Origin: Chondrilla cf. caribensis
Lineage: Eukaryota > Porifera > Demospongiae > Chondrillida > Chondrillidae
Direction of reading: 5' to 3'
Length of the DNA: 64,000 nt
Assembly (NCBI GenBank): GCA_964020155.1
Contig: OZ026557.1
Span: 3,432,501 to 3,496,500 of the forward strand
The notes beneath the pieces are model-generated. The model was not told where the DNA came from. It made no database searches and worked only from the letters and a program-made list of their open reading frames with translations. The translations under genes and the position numbers were made by a program. This document shows positions 25,013-37,222 of the stretch, piece after piece. Position 1 is the first letter of the stretch. Each line of letters begins with the position of its first letter.

Positions 25013-27537
25013 ATGATAGGGACTCTAAGTGTGGTTGGATGCACTCTACTGGTCCTGTTTGGTGAGTTGAGCTGATATTCTCCAGTTCTGACCATAACCA
25101 AGTAATTCGAGTTGAAAAACTCGTGAGGCTGCCGCCCCTGCACTCGAAATACTTGGAGGGTTTTTCTTAGGTTCAGAAGAACCTTCGCTGAAGTTATTAC
25201 GTTCGGCGGAGTTTCAGCGCACGAATTCTAGCCCAATTTCAAATTGTCGGCGTTCGAAATCGGCCATCTTTATTTCGCACAATATAAATTATAATATAAA
25301 TTCATTGTTGCCGCCACGCGTATGAACACATATTATTGGGGCGAGGCCGGAAGCGAGCCCAACACTACGTAGCGGTAAGACCCGACTTCCGGTTGTGGAT
25401 GTAAATTGGAAGTGGAAATGAGTAGATGGAAAGGAAATAAGAGGGAGGATAGAATTTGCTAATTATGTGGGGAGGGAAATGAAGATGAAAAGCACTTTTT
25501 AACAATATGCACAAAGCTTGATTTGCATAGGGTTTGGATGAGAGAGGAAGGGAATCTTGAGATGAAAAAAGTGACAAATTTTGAAGAATTTGGAAATGCC
25601 GAAGATTGCCAGATTTGTTCTCAATATGTGGAAATTTAGGAAGGAGTTATTAAATTTTGTAAATAGGTGCTAAATAACTTTTGGAATTAATTTAGTCATA
25701 TTTTGGGTGACTCTCCTACAGTGCACTTTAACAACAACAACAACAACAATAATAATAATAATAATATATAATATATATCGGACGAGCGTCGAGACGAACA
25801 CTGTATGAGGATCCTTGTCAATCGATCGATCAATTAAACGATTCCTCTCCCTAAATCTTTAGCAAGGCTTCGATTTCATCGATTGCCATTTTTAACTCGC
25901 TTGTAACTAGGTCGAACCATACTACTATTTGCAAGGGTTCGACCCGCTTTTGCTACTAAGGTTTGATAAAGTATGATGGATTAAGGAGCTCGGCAGATTA
26001 ACTAGATATTCATTAGTATTTGTATAATCATAATTGAATTGGTACTGGAAAATCAGGTGAATAAAAGGTTTGGTAGATGAAGCAGTAGCAAATTAACAGG
26101 CATTCACTGTGAGCCAATTTAGCCATATCAAGTTGAACTGCTCAACAAGTTTAATACACTAGCTGCTAGTAACACAAGCATAGCCATTTATATACTCCCA
26201 CCATGTGGTAATCTATTATTTCATTCTCACCACAGGTGATTCTCCCAAATCAGAAGCAACTACCATTCCAACCACTACCAGCATCCCAACCACTATCAGC
26301 GTCCCAACCACTACCAGCGTCCCAACCACTATCAGCGTCCCAACCACTACCAGCGTCCCAACCATTAACATCATTCCAACCACTACCAGCGTCCCAACCA
26401 CTACCAGCGTCCCAACCACTACCAGCATTCCAACCACTACCAGCGTCCCAACCACTACCAGCGTTCCAACCACTACCAGCGCCCCAACCACTACCAGCGT
26501 CCCAACCACTACCAGCGTTCCAAACAATATGGACTTACTGTACGGTTGCATACTGTAGAAGTATAATATGTGTACTTACATACATTCGTACGTATATTCA
26601 AACATGTGAATGTACAAGTTACCACATACATACTGTACAAATCTTAATGATGCACGATAATGATGGCATATTTCCCATTTCACATAATACTTTCTTATTA
26701 ATTTTTATACACAGAGGGTGTGGTTCTTACACTGGTACCAAGTGCAGGGATTTGTTTGCATCTCCACTGATTCTAGCACCATCGATAAGGAGCAATATGA
26801 TTGATGCATCAATAGCAAGACTTGTGACTTCAGTCAGACGAAGAATCAGAAGTGCCTTCACTGCTCAATGTCAGGATCTGTTTACTGGTATCCAGTGTAT
26901 TGCATTTCTGACTCCTTGTATGGACAGAGTGTGGTGTTCCGATCTATCACTGAACGACCTCCAACAAAGGGCCCGTGAATCATGCCAGTGTCCCACTAAT
27001 TCATCACAATGTGAACAGTTTGTGAGTGGTTTCTCAGAGACAGTTGGCAACTTGACAACGTACTATAAGACAGACCAAGCTCCGTCAAACGCAACATGTC
27101 AAGTAGTAAATCTAGGTGAGGTCTCTGGTCACATACACACAAGTACATATGTACATACGTATCATACACTTGGCATATGCTGCGTGTGTACTAGCAGAGC
27201 AAATTTAGATGTCCTTTCAGAGAAGGACAGGGTAACTGAATAATCATTACTATTAAATTTTGTATATTGAATTGTTACTGAAGTGGTAGTGGAGTAACAG
27301 GAATTCACTGTGAGCCTTTTTAGCTACATCAAGTTCACCTGCTCAACAAGCTTAATACACTAGCTGCTAGTGATAAAGGTGTAGTCATTTATATACTCCC
27401 ACCATGTGGTGATCTACTATTTCATTCCTTCCACAGGTGACTCTCCCACATCGGGAGCAAGCAGCAACACAGGGGTGACACTGATCGGGAGCTTGATAAC
27501 CACCATCCTGGTCACCATTGGAGTGGTCATGTTGTAA
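25013..27537 (+). CDS. Paralogue C: CRD protein with stalk before the CRD
   Basis: Four exons: 25013-25061, 26236-26539, 26715-27115 and 27437-27537, phases 1, 2, 1, giving 284 residues. The signal peptide is MIGTLSVVGCTLLVLFG. The second exon starts like the mucin exon of A (GDSPKSEATT) and runs through about 80 residues of PTTTSV repeats. It ends like the Pro-repeat exon of A (the NNMDLL end with a GTACGG donor in phase 2, compare NNTNLL with GTAAGT). The CRD exon keeps all ten cysteines and is very close to A. No mucin exon lies between the CRD and the tail, so the stalk precedes the CRD, the reverse of A. The tail is the shared GPI-type exon. Intron 1 (1.17 kb) carries the dispersed repeat and a LINE relic. 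Confidence 0.75.
25096..25295 (-). repeat. Dispersed repeat core in intron 1 of paralogue C
   Basis: Minus-strand copy placed at the same distance from exon 1 as in paralogue A. It keeps the phrase AAGATGGCCGATTTCGAACG on the minus strand. Confidence 0.75.
25395..25775 (+). mobile_element. LINE 3' end relic
   Basis: A + strand reading of 25430-25670 gives a zinc-knuckle-like pattern with in-frame stops: C-x-LCG, then GNEDEKHFL, then C nine residues after the G of the motif. This is typical of the C-terminal end of non-LTR retrotransposon polymerases. It is followed by AAC and AAT triplet runs at 25730-25765, which look like a LINE tail. The element is dead. The family cannot be named from this fragment. 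Confidence 0.6.
26266..26525 (+). repeat. 18-bp coding minisatellite (mucin repeats) of paralogue C
   Basis: About 14 in-frame units near CCAACCACTACCAGCGTC, the same unit as in exon 4 of paralogue A. Confidence 0.92.
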
Positions 27538-27686
27538 AACACGACAGTACAACACAGCCTTATCACAGCACAGTGTGAATGTATTTTATATATGTATTAT
27601 CTTCAATTTGACTTCTGCTATGTTACGTTCGTCTGATAGGTAGATTATACATATTATATATACGTACGTATATGATATATATGTAA

Positions 27687-27886
27687 TACAGTGGAACCTC
27701 TCTATAAAGGACACATTGGGACCAGGTAATTTGTCCTCGGTAGAGAGGTTGTCCACTCTTCAGAGGTAAAAATGCATTAGCACTATGGGAAAATCTATTT
27801 TTGGTGCCTTACAGAGTGTCCTTTGTAGGGCGGTAATCTCTATGGTGTCCTTTGTTGGGAGAGTCTTCAACAGAGGTTCGACTATA
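27687..27886. mobile_element. MITE, second full copy
   Basis: A 200-base element of the same family as 21542-21742. The left end is TACAGTGGAACCTCTCTATA. The right end is slightly diverged (GAGGTTCGACTATA). Confidence 0.8.
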
Positions 27887-28009
27887 CATATCTTAGTATC
27901 CGGAATTGATTTTGGCAGTATTTCGTTCCAAAGACAAGTATAAAGTATATTATAGCTATTAATTATATTCAGTTTGATTAATAGGCTAATGTGTAACCGG
28001 AATAGTGAA

Positions 28010-28205
28010 TTTATAATTTATATAGTGCGAAAATGTCATTGCAGATTTAGAAATACCAGGAGTTAGAAATTGGTTGCAATGGCTTCACTGGATGTAATAT
28101 TCGGTGACGGCTCTTGTAAACCTGAAAGGGACACCCGAGTACTTCAAGTGCAAGAGTGGTAGCCCTGCACAAGAGTTTTTTAACTCAAATTACTTGTTAT
28201 AGTAT
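28010..28205 (+). repeat. Dispersed repeat core, + strand copy
   Basis: Diverged copy of the family also seen at 50435. The start codon region and the segment ending in ACTCAAATTACTTGTTAT are kept. Confidence 0.65.
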
Positions 28206-28499
28206 CATCAATTCATGTACGTAATTAATTGATTGCTTTAATTGACATTTGATTGCAACAGAGATAAATTATAGTCATCTACACTGGCGAATATCCATGG
28301 AAGGGGACCAGGTTATGGTAACATTCGAAATTATTTGATCCCTTCAATCAAACCAGGCTGCTTAAAATACAGGAATAAACTACAACAACATAAAAATTAA
28401 TAACACGTTGGGAAAATCCTTTCGGATTCAGGAGCATTTAAAATTCCCTATTCGATAAAATAACATGGCTAAATGCTGTATCTAATGTACCTTGTACAG

Positions 28500-28768
28500 A
28501 TTCAGGGAGACAAATGTGTGCATAATACTATAGACCTACCAATAGAATGGAAAAACTCGTTAAATGGTCACCCTGACAAGTACGTCATCTTCAGTTTCAC
28601 GTATCACTATCATCAAATTGGAATAAACAATTGCTTTGCCGGTCAAACAACAAATGTACAACTATCAAAGTTCACCTATATGGCTTCATCTAATAAAACC
28701 TCACAAAGTGGAATTTGTTTGGTAAATACCGTGGTTAGTGCAAACACTTTACTCGGCTCTGAGCCCAT
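28500..28768 (+). CDS. Candidate orphan exon of an unknown gene
   Basis: An open stretch of 89 codons bounded by a good acceptor (TTGTACAG) and a perfect GTAAGT donor, ending in phase 2. The protein has varied composition with three cysteines (GDKCVHN, NNCFAG, GICLVN), aromatic residues and an NKT glycosylation site, unlike the repeat-derived frames nearby. A following acceptor at 29243 (TTGTCTTGCAG) would continue in frame for 19 codons (FYTLGQNPASQHV) to a GTGAAT donor at 29300. No start exon was found and the family is not recognised. It lies between paralogues C and D and may be a remnant or part of an unrelated gene. Confidence 0.4.
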
Positions 28769-29062
28769 GTAAGTATGCACACTATGTCAACTAGTACTAA
28801 TACGTAGTATGTACCTAGGATAAGAACTATAGATTTTGTATGTACGATTTGAGGTCTACAGGCTGAGCAAGTTGAACATGAGAAACGATAGCTTGAAACA
28901 CGCAGAGGAGACAAGACATTGGACAAGTACAACTGGATAACGCGAAGTTCGTATGAAACCTACAACCTGGTCCTATAGGGATAATGAAGCACAATACATG
29001 TACGTCATCATCCAATCCTCATGACAACAGTTTCAATGTAAGTCTTAACATAAATAGGTGAT

Positions 29063-29075
29063 GCACGCACGCACA

Positions 29076-29134
<59 letters not shown>

Positions 29135-29210
29135 AACACACACACACACACTTAACACACACTCAACACACACTTAACACATACTTATCACACACTTAAC
29201 ACACAGTTGT
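29063..29210. repeat. (CA)n microsatellite with CTTAACACA units
   Basis: CA array followed by several ACACACTTAACAC units. Confidence 0.9.
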
Positions 29211-29617
29211 GCACATATTACATGTACCACTTTGTCTTGCAGGTTTTACACTTTAGGGCAGAACCCAGCCAGTCAACATGTGTGTACGTACGTATATAGG
29301 TGAATTGGGGGTTGAATACACGTGACCTTCAACGTGGATGGCTTTGACAGGAAATACGGGAAACAGACAGTGATGTTCGATCGAAAAATTCTCAACGAAG
29401 CGACTCGATTAAAAGTACTGTAAAATTACTTCAACTCACTTATGCCTCAAAACCATGTCAAGGTGCTCGCACAGAGAGTTAGCTTTCCTGTTGCGAACTG
29501 TTACCTCGCCGGCGTAAGACGTCAAATCGCACTGCTCAGCTTGTATCTAAGATACAGTACAACTAACGATCATATAGTGTCTCTGTTGGATGATGCGTGT
29601 TCACAGTAAAAACATAC

Positions 29618-29677
29618 CTCTTTGATATCCCTGGATATATGCTCAAGTAATAGGTCGCAATAGTCCTCGTCCGCCAT
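29618..29677 (-). CDS. Candidate first exon of an unknown minus-strand gene
   Basis: Reads MADEDYCDLLLEHISRDIKE from an ATG in good context (CAAAATGGCGG) to a GAG/GTATGT donor in phase 0. No second exon could be recognised at lower coordinates, so this remains a guess based on start context and donor. Confidence 0.3.
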
Positions 29678-29759
29678 TTTGACCAACTCAGCTGATTCAC
29701 ATAGTGGATTTAAAATTGAAAACTGTAGTTGAAGTTGAACCTTGAGCGGCATCGCTGAG

Positions 29760-30534
29760 CTACGTCACAAAAGTCATGTGACTTTTACTTCCGCATGACT
29801 TCCTCAGGTTTGTATTAAGGCTGTTAACCACTCATGATAGAGGTAACATAACACGTATGTGTTGCAAAATTATCACCTGCTGTTCACGGGAAGATAGATG
29901 ATGCACATGATAAGTTGAATACATCAAAACGCCAGCTCTATAACACAATACAATGTTACATTATGTATGCGACCTACTCACGAAGGGACAATTGTGGTTG
30001 GCTGCATGTTATTCGTTGTAAAACCAGTATCCATAATTCCAACCCAAAAAAACAGTGAATAAAAGTTGATGCTTCAGCTACTATACTGTAACCTTCATCA
30101 AAACAGCAAGTAAACACACTGTCAGAAACTGTTACTTAAATAGAAGTTTGTAGGGGCAAAGTTTGGAGCTTGCTAGCAGGAGGACATCATGATGGATGCA
30201 GCTTTATTTAAAGAGCTACACAGGGACTGTCCATGGACACTGTGTACTTGGTCATTCCTCCAATGTAGAAGACACTCTTCTAGCTGGGAGATTGGACACA
30301 AGTCCCAAACTCCCCTCTACGGTTCTTTGTAGAGAGTATTGCGACTGACCACCAGACTGGGAGATAACTTCCTAATATATTTTCTTTAGTGTTATGTGGG
30401 GAAACTAACTCCAGCCTGAAACCTAGAAACCGTGCCACCTGACCACCTAACCACTGTAACTAACTGATTTTATTATTATATTAAGTGTGCTATTTATAGT
30501 TACCCTATGTGTACAATTTGAAAGAATAATGAGT
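29760..30534. other. No gene seen
   Basis: Spacer of ordinary composition. A short inverted word pair around ACTGTCCATGGACACTGTGT was noted at 30220, but no larger structure. Confidence 0.45.
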
Positions 30535-30660
30535 GCAAAGTTGCGAAAGCTTCCCTCGCACTAGAATTGCCCGCCCATCTCTTTTAGGTTTAAAGGAGCC
30601 TTCACTGAAGATATATAGTTCGTCGAAGCCGTAATATAAATTATAATATAAATCCCTTGT
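30535..30660 (-). repeat. Partial dispersed repeat core
   Basis: Shows the GAGCCTTCACTGAAG and TAATATAAATTATAATATAA phrases of the family with an internal deletion. Confidence 0.55.
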
Positions 30661-30719
30661 GGTAGTAACACATAAGAACAAATATTATATACTACTTATA
30701 ATATTACTCTAATAATATA

Positions 30720-32105
30720 TAATGTAAAAGAGTTGCAAATACATGTAGCCTTGGATCAGTTTAGAGAGTCTATGCTTGAATTTTGTGAGGTGTGGTAAAC
30801 ATTAACATGGAAATGACTATAGCTGCACAAAGTGGACATAGGAATGTAGCAGATTGAAATACTATAGACAGCCTATGAGCATGCTTTGCCAACAAACTGG
30901 TCACACGTGGAAGTCAATTGAATGCCTTCATGGTTCAACTACTGCTGGGGGTACACTACCTCAAGGTCATCATATGTACCGTGTATAATTGTCCATGGAC
31001 AAACAGTTTCACTGTCACCATGGTGATATCATCCATTATGTAAATGCATAATATTATGATTATTGTGATGACTGGAACTGAAACAACAACTGTAATTATA
31101 ACTTCCTAATTATCTACCCATAATTATTGATATCATCCACTACAGTATGTGCATGGTTACAGAATCCCAAAAGAGAGTCATCTATAGAGACCATACAATG
31201 GCAATGTTATGTGCACAGGTATTGACCTACTAACAATCACTATGTATTAGTCGCATGTGTGACTATGAGTCTTGCGTACAGGACTCATGTACATACATAG
31301 GTAACCATGGGTCTTGAACACATGCATGTATTTGTGACTATATAGAAGGGTTACAAATACATGTAGCCTTGAATTAGGTGGGGTATGATGAACATAAACA
31401 TGAAAATGAGACTATATAACTGGACAATGAGGACAATGAAATGCATGGTAGATTGAAATATTCCCAATTACCTATACTATAATCAATATGATGTCACCCA
31501 GTACAGTTTATGGTTCTATCAGGATGCTTTGCGGACAAACAGGTCAGATGGAATGGAAGTTAACTGAATGCCTCCATAGTTCAAATACTGTTGGGGGTAC
31601 ACTTCCTCAGGGTCATCATGTGTACCGTACATAATTATCCATGGACAAATAGTTTCACCATGGTGATATCATCTACTATGCACGTGGTGCATGACTGCAT
31701 GAAACCCAATACCTAACTTCCCAATTACCAATACCATAATCAATATGATGTCACCCAGTACAGTTTATGGTTACAGAATCCCAAAGGAGAGAGATAATAA
31801 TAGAGACAATGCAATTGTAATGATAATATTATGTGAAAGGTATATTATAGTGAACTATTATATCAATTACTATAGAATATAATACAGTCACTAAATGTAT
31901 GATCATGTCTGTACAGAATACGGTTACATTTGCATTACCTTGAAGGGCACACTAAATCTGTACTTCTTTTAAGAAGTACTTATATACAGTACTGTCAGTG
32001 TATTGGTTGATCATAGTTCACAAGATACGGACTGAGTGAAACACACCCACTAAGTAAACCAGTAATATGTACTAACCAGGGTACTTACTAATCACGTTAC
32101 CCTGT
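30720..32105. repeat. Intergenic repeat block upstream of paralogue D
   Basis: About 0.6-0.7 kb units, each with the phrases CATGTAGCCTTG, CCATGGACAAA and CCAACCAGGG-like words. They recur within this block (30740 and 31350) and again at 34965-36615, upstream of paralogue E. The end segment (31940-32105) also matches 50900-51050 inside HPS3. No coding was seen. Confidence 0.65.
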
Positions 32106-32629
32106 TATATAATATGGTGTGGCTCAGAAGATTTCATTAAATATTGTAACACTATGTAATATTCTAAATTATCACTTACAGTAGACGTCAATTAATTAAA
32201 CATATTCAGGAATATTAGTGGCCAACACATAATACAGGATTTATGTAGTCTAGAAAATCAGGATTATAGTGTGATTCTCATTGACCATGGAACATACTGA
32301 ATAATTATACTCATTTATTACAAATAATCTGTGGTACGATGATATTAATGTTAGCTATAATGTTAACAGAATAGTAATGCGGACAATATCAATATTATGG
32401 TCAGGTGTTACAGCCAATGTGCTGCAGCCATAACCGTAACCGTGGTAAACTTGGATTATCCGTGGCGAACTGCATGTGATTATCCGTGATTATGAAAATT
32501 TATGTTGGTCTTATGACATCACAAAGGGATTGCAACCAACATTGCAATTACTAATGATTCAGTGAAGTGTACGTATTCTAGTAGTGTATTTCCGGTCACC
32601 TTCAGTCATCTACCACTACAGATGTTGGG
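32106..32629. other. No gene seen
   Basis: AT-rich spacer leading to the paralogue D promoter. Confidence 0.5.
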
Positions 32630-32638
32630 TATATAAGG
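32630..32638 (+). promoter_or_regulatory. TATA box of paralogue D
   Basis: TATATAAGG lies 90 bases before the ATG. The next 80 bases are almost the same as in A, B and C. Confidence 0.75.
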
Positions 32639-32719
32639 CCGCTGTGACTGGCTAGTTCACAAGGTATCACCAAAGACACTGATTGTACTACCATTTGAGA
32701 AGAGCATTCCGGTATCAAG

Positions 32720-34114
32720 ATGACAAGGACTCTCAGTGTGGTTGGATGCACTCTACTGGTCCTGTTTGGTGAGTTGAGCTAATATCTTCTGGTTGTATTT
32801 ATCCTTCCAGAAGAGTAGGCAGAACAACATATATAATATGGACATTCTGTACAGTATATACCTTCTAATTTAGTGTCAATAAAGGGACAGAATTTGCCAG
32901 ATGTCCCTGATGTCCCTGATGTCCCTGATGTCCCTGATGTTCCTGATATTCCCGATATCCCTGACATCCCAAATAGCCCCAATCTCCCAAACACTTCACA
33001 GTGAGTCCTTGTTCATATTATGCCATTACATATAAAGGGACATGCAGCCTATGCCGGATATCCCTAGGCCTGACATTCAAAACACTAGTATTTCACAGTG
33101 AGTCCCTGTTCATATTATGTCTGATTTCATACACCTACGTATGTACGAAAATGCAGGTCATACAATATACATCAACCACACACCAATGACTGTATGATTA
33201 TAAGTATATTACTTTAACTATGTATAACGTCTCCACTTGTCTGCACAGACAACAGTGTGGTCCTTACAGTGGGAGTACATGCAATCAAGTGTTTGGATCA
33301 TCTGCGCAAGTGTTATCACCCTCGATAGTCAGCTCTGGGGTTGATTTGATCATAAATGCAGTCCTGAATGTTGCCAGAAATAATTTTGGGAGTGACTTCA
33401 CACCTCAGTGTGAGAATGTAGCTACATATCTTCTGTGCATTGAGTCCATACCTCCGTGTATGGACAGAGTGTGGTGTTCCGATCTGTCAGCCAATGACCT
33501 CCAGCAAAGAATCAATGAATCATGTCCGTGTTCTGGTAATACACCAAATTGTGGACAGTTTGTGAACAATCTCAGGGAGCAAGCTGGGAACTTGACAAAT
33601 TACTACGAAACTGACCAGGCTCCATCAGGTACAACATGCCAGGCAGTGACTCTAGGTGAGGCCTCTGACCACAGACTCAAGCTCTTATTTATCACTCCTT
33701 CTCACGAGCATTTCAATTTACATTGTATAATACTATTACATTATTATGCTTGCAAGTACATTATACACATTTGCATATAATAGGCCATGTCATAATATTG
33801 TGTATTTTATTGTCATAGTGCCCGAGTGTCCATGTCTTAACCAGTATAGCATCCGTTGCTAATGCTTTATACTGTTGCTATCACTTTATACTTTATAAAA
33901 TCACTGTATAATAGTACTGTTTCTATGGTAATGGATGCTATAATATTTGTAGATACAAATGTGATTTATCTGTTGATAATAATATTAAGTATTCTTTACA
34001 TTTCTGTCACTCGTATCCACAGTCACATCAGGAGCAAGCAGCAACACAGGGGTGACACTGATCGGGAGCTTGATAACCACTATCCTGGTCACCATTGGAG
34101 TGGTCATGTCGTAA
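32720..34114 (+). CDS. Paralogue D: short-stalk CRD protein with GPI-type tail
   Basis: Four exons: 32720-32768, 32874-33000, 33249-33655 and 34023-34114, phases 1, 2, 1, giving 224 residues. The signal peptide is identical to A. The spacer exon is short: about 40 residues with 3-residue DVP/DIP repeats. The CRD is clearly diverged from A (start QCGPYSGSTC, then PPCMDRVWCSDLSANDLQQ and ESCPC) but keeps all ten cysteines, the RVWCSD motif and the NLTNYYETDQAPS end. There is no mucin exon. The tail exon lacks the GDSP part and starts at VTSGASSNT, then is nearly identical to the other copies and ends in VVMS. A complete, probably functional gene; the role is inferred as a surface ligand-binding protein. 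Confidence 0.72.
32896..32965 (+). repeat. 9-bp coding repeat (Asp-Val-Pro)
   Basis: Units of GATGTCCCT in exon 2 of paralogue D, about seven, sliding into GATATTCCC variants. Confidence 0.85.
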
Positions 34115-34189
34115 AACACGACAGTACAACACAGCCTTATCACAGCACAGTGTGGATTAAGATAGCGGATCACGTCGTAGTTTGTTAGA

Positions 34190-34439
34190 AGTCATAACTC
34201 AATTTACCTGCATTTAAAATAGGTGCTGTGATGTACTCTACCATGCAAGTCACAATTACAGTAGAATAATGCAATAGGATACATTGGTTTAAGTAATTCA
34301 TATAAATCACTAGTTATTCCCAATATTTGATTACATATGTATACAATAATTAAGACACATAAATGTATCATTGATGAGATGTGAAATAAAACTCTCAGAC
34401 AGGAATATAAACCAGCAATGTCATATATAATGACACACA
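34190..34439. other. No gene seen
   Basis: Spacer after paralogue D with an AATAAA at 34385-34390 that could serve as its polyadenylation signal. Confidence 0.4.
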
Positions 34440-34765
34440 TGCATGTAAGTATATACACCCACACTCATATTATTCTATATATACGTATACACACACGCGA
34501 GTGCGCACACATAATATGTACACTTATACACACATGTACACCTACACTCACACACAAACATACATATGCACAAACATACACATGCATGTATATACAAATG
34601 TATATACACAGGCACACACACATAATCACAAACATACTATACATGCATACATATTCGTACCTACATGTATATACACCCACACACCATCCATGCACGCACA
34701 CATACACATGTACACACATGTGTAAACATACAGACACATATGCACAAACATACACCCAAACCACA

Positions 34766-34809
<44 letters not shown>

Positions 34810-34925
34810 ATGTACACATAGGTACAAACATACATACACAAACACATGCACACTTGTACCCTTTACAGTCTCCAATGACACACACAACAGATAACACATA
34901 CACCTACACGTACACACACGAAAAT
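34440..34925. repeat. CA-rich degenerate repeat
   Basis: CA, TACA and GCACACA words with a pure CA core at about 34768-34803. The open frames here are artefacts. Confidence 0.85.
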
Positions 34926-34964
34926 TATAGGAGTCTGTTTTTGGTGTCTTGGAAAGTATCCATT

Positions 34965-36615
34965 GTATACGTAGGGAGGCGTGTGCAACTATATAAAAGG
35001 GTCACAAACACATGTAGCCTTGAATTATGTGGGGTGTGGTGAACATGAACATGGACTTGAGACTATAGCTATAGTATAGCTGCACAATGTGGACATAGGG
35101 ATGCACAACAGATTGAAATATTGATATTACACTATGAGGATGCTGGACAAACAGGTCAAACATAGAAGTCAACTGAATGCCTCCATAGTTCAAATACTGT
35201 TGGGAGTACACTTCCTCAGTATTATCGTAGTGGACTGTATTATAGACAAACAGTTTCATCGTTAACATGGTGAGATCATGCATGTATTACGCACATGTTG
35301 GCTGAAACCCAACACCTCATTATGATATCACCCAGTATACAGAATGTGGTTACAGAATCCCAAGAGAGAGAGTTACGGGGACCATGCAATTGCAATGATA
35401 TGTGCACAGGTACATTATTGAACTATATAATACTAACAATTTTATGTGATATAATAGAGTAACCACATGCATAATTGTGTCTGTAGAAACATAGATGATG
35501 TAGTTGCATTTGCTTAGTAAGTACCTTGAAGGGCAAACTAAATCTGTACTTCTTGTCAGAAGTACTTACAGTACTGTCACTACTGGTTGACATAGCTTAC
35601 AAGTTAGGGACTAAGGGAAGTATACCCACTAACCAGTAGTATGTACTAACCAGAGTACTAACTAAGCAAGTTACACTGTTATTATGGTAAATCATTTTAT
35701 TGATTGATTATAATAGTAGACATAGTCATATGCATGCTTATCGACTGGTCTGACTGTATTAGGTTGGTCTCGTGTGCCAATGGATCTCCTGCACATGCAT
35801 GCATGTGTGAATGTAGTGAGATCTTGAGTATGGGTCTCATGTACATACATGGGTAACGATGAGTCTTGAACACATGCATGTGCGACTATATAAAAGGGTC
35901 CACACAAATACGTCATGTAGCCTTGAATTATGTGGGGTCTAATGAACAAGGAATTGGGACTACAGCTGCACTATGTGGACATAGGATTGCACAACAGATT
36001 GAGATATTATACATTTAATTTAGTCGACTGTCAGGGTGCTTTGAGGGGGTGGTGGGGAGGACATGGAAGTTAACTGAATGCCTCCATATAGTTCAAAAAC
36101 TGGTGGGCGAGAGTACACTTCCTCAAGGTCATCATGTGAACTGTACATAATTGTTCATGGACAAATATTCTCACCATGGTGATATCATCTATTATGCACA
36201 TGGTGCATGACTGCATGAAACCCAATACCTAACTTCCCAATTAGCTACGTATACCAAATACATAATCAATATTATGATGTCACCCAGTACAGTTTATGGT
36301 TACAGAATCCCAAAGGAGAGAGATAATATAGAGACAATGCAATTGCAATGATATATGCACAGGTATATTATTGAATTAGTACTATAACTACTATGCAATA
36401 TAATATAGTAACTAAATGTATGATTGTGTCTGTAGATACACAATACAGTTACATTTGCATTACCTTGAAGGGCACACGTCTTATCAGACATACAGTACTG
36501 TCAATACTGGTTCATCACAGTTCACAAGATAGGGACTGAGTGAAACACACCCACCAGCCAGTAATGTGTACTAACCAGGGTACTTACCAATCACATTACA
36601 CTGTTACATGGTTTG
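34965..36615. repeat. Intergenic repeat block upstream of paralogue E
   Basis: Two units (34965-35690 and 35870-36615) of the same repeat as 30720-32105. They share CTATATAAAAGGGTC at the start and the phrases TACCTTGAAGGGCA and ACTAACCAG near the end. Confidence 0.7.
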
Positions 36616-37214
36616 GCTCAGCAGATTTCATTACATACAGTATAACTTACTGATGTTCAGGAGTGTAAATATCACATGTAATTATATGGCTCTAGGAGGA
36701 CATGCTTGTATGGGCAGTCAGAAGAGAACCATAGAATGAGAGTACAATCAGAAAGAGAACAGTCTGACTTCTCAGTGGGTGAGAAATAATTATTATAGGT
36801 TAATTTGACCCAGAAATTGAGCACAACTTAATACTTAATGATGTACTATTTGTGTATATGTATGTATTAGTATACATAGCTATTCAATAATATTCTTCAC
36901 ATAATACTATGTGCCTATACATTTTTTTCAAATGAAACCATACAAAAATACTACATTTGGTACATGATCCATGGTACACACTGTGGTCATTGAACTGGCC
37001 TGAGGTTAATTACAAGGTTGATAAATATTTCACAGCTGAATTCAATCAAAAAAACATAAGGGCCCAGGGTTATGAGGGCAGTTACACAAAGATCAATAGC
37101 ATCAGGACAATGATGATGAACCATGCCACCAGAGTCCAGGAAAGCCAATCAATAATCACGTCACAACCAGCTAATCCTGATCCATTATTGCCATACATAG
37201 CAGGACCCTAAAGG
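36616..37214. other. Spacer before paralogue E
   Basis: An 84-codon open frame at 36957-37211 has varied composition but no splice context, and it stops just before the promoter of paralogue E. No family was recognised. Confidence 0.4.
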
Positions 37215-37222
37215 TATAAAGG
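37215..37222 (+). promoter_or_regulatory. TATA box of paralogue E
   Basis: TATAAAGG lies 122 bases before the ATG. The promoter sequence otherwise differs from A to D. Confidence 0.6.

Noticed and set aside
27870..27886. GGTTCGACTA resembling a tRNA B box
   Set aside because: It is the terminal repeat of a MITE; there is no cloverleaf or A box.
36957..37211. 84-codon frame ahead of paralogue E
   Set aside because: Varied composition, but no splice sites, no family and no copy near the other paralogues.
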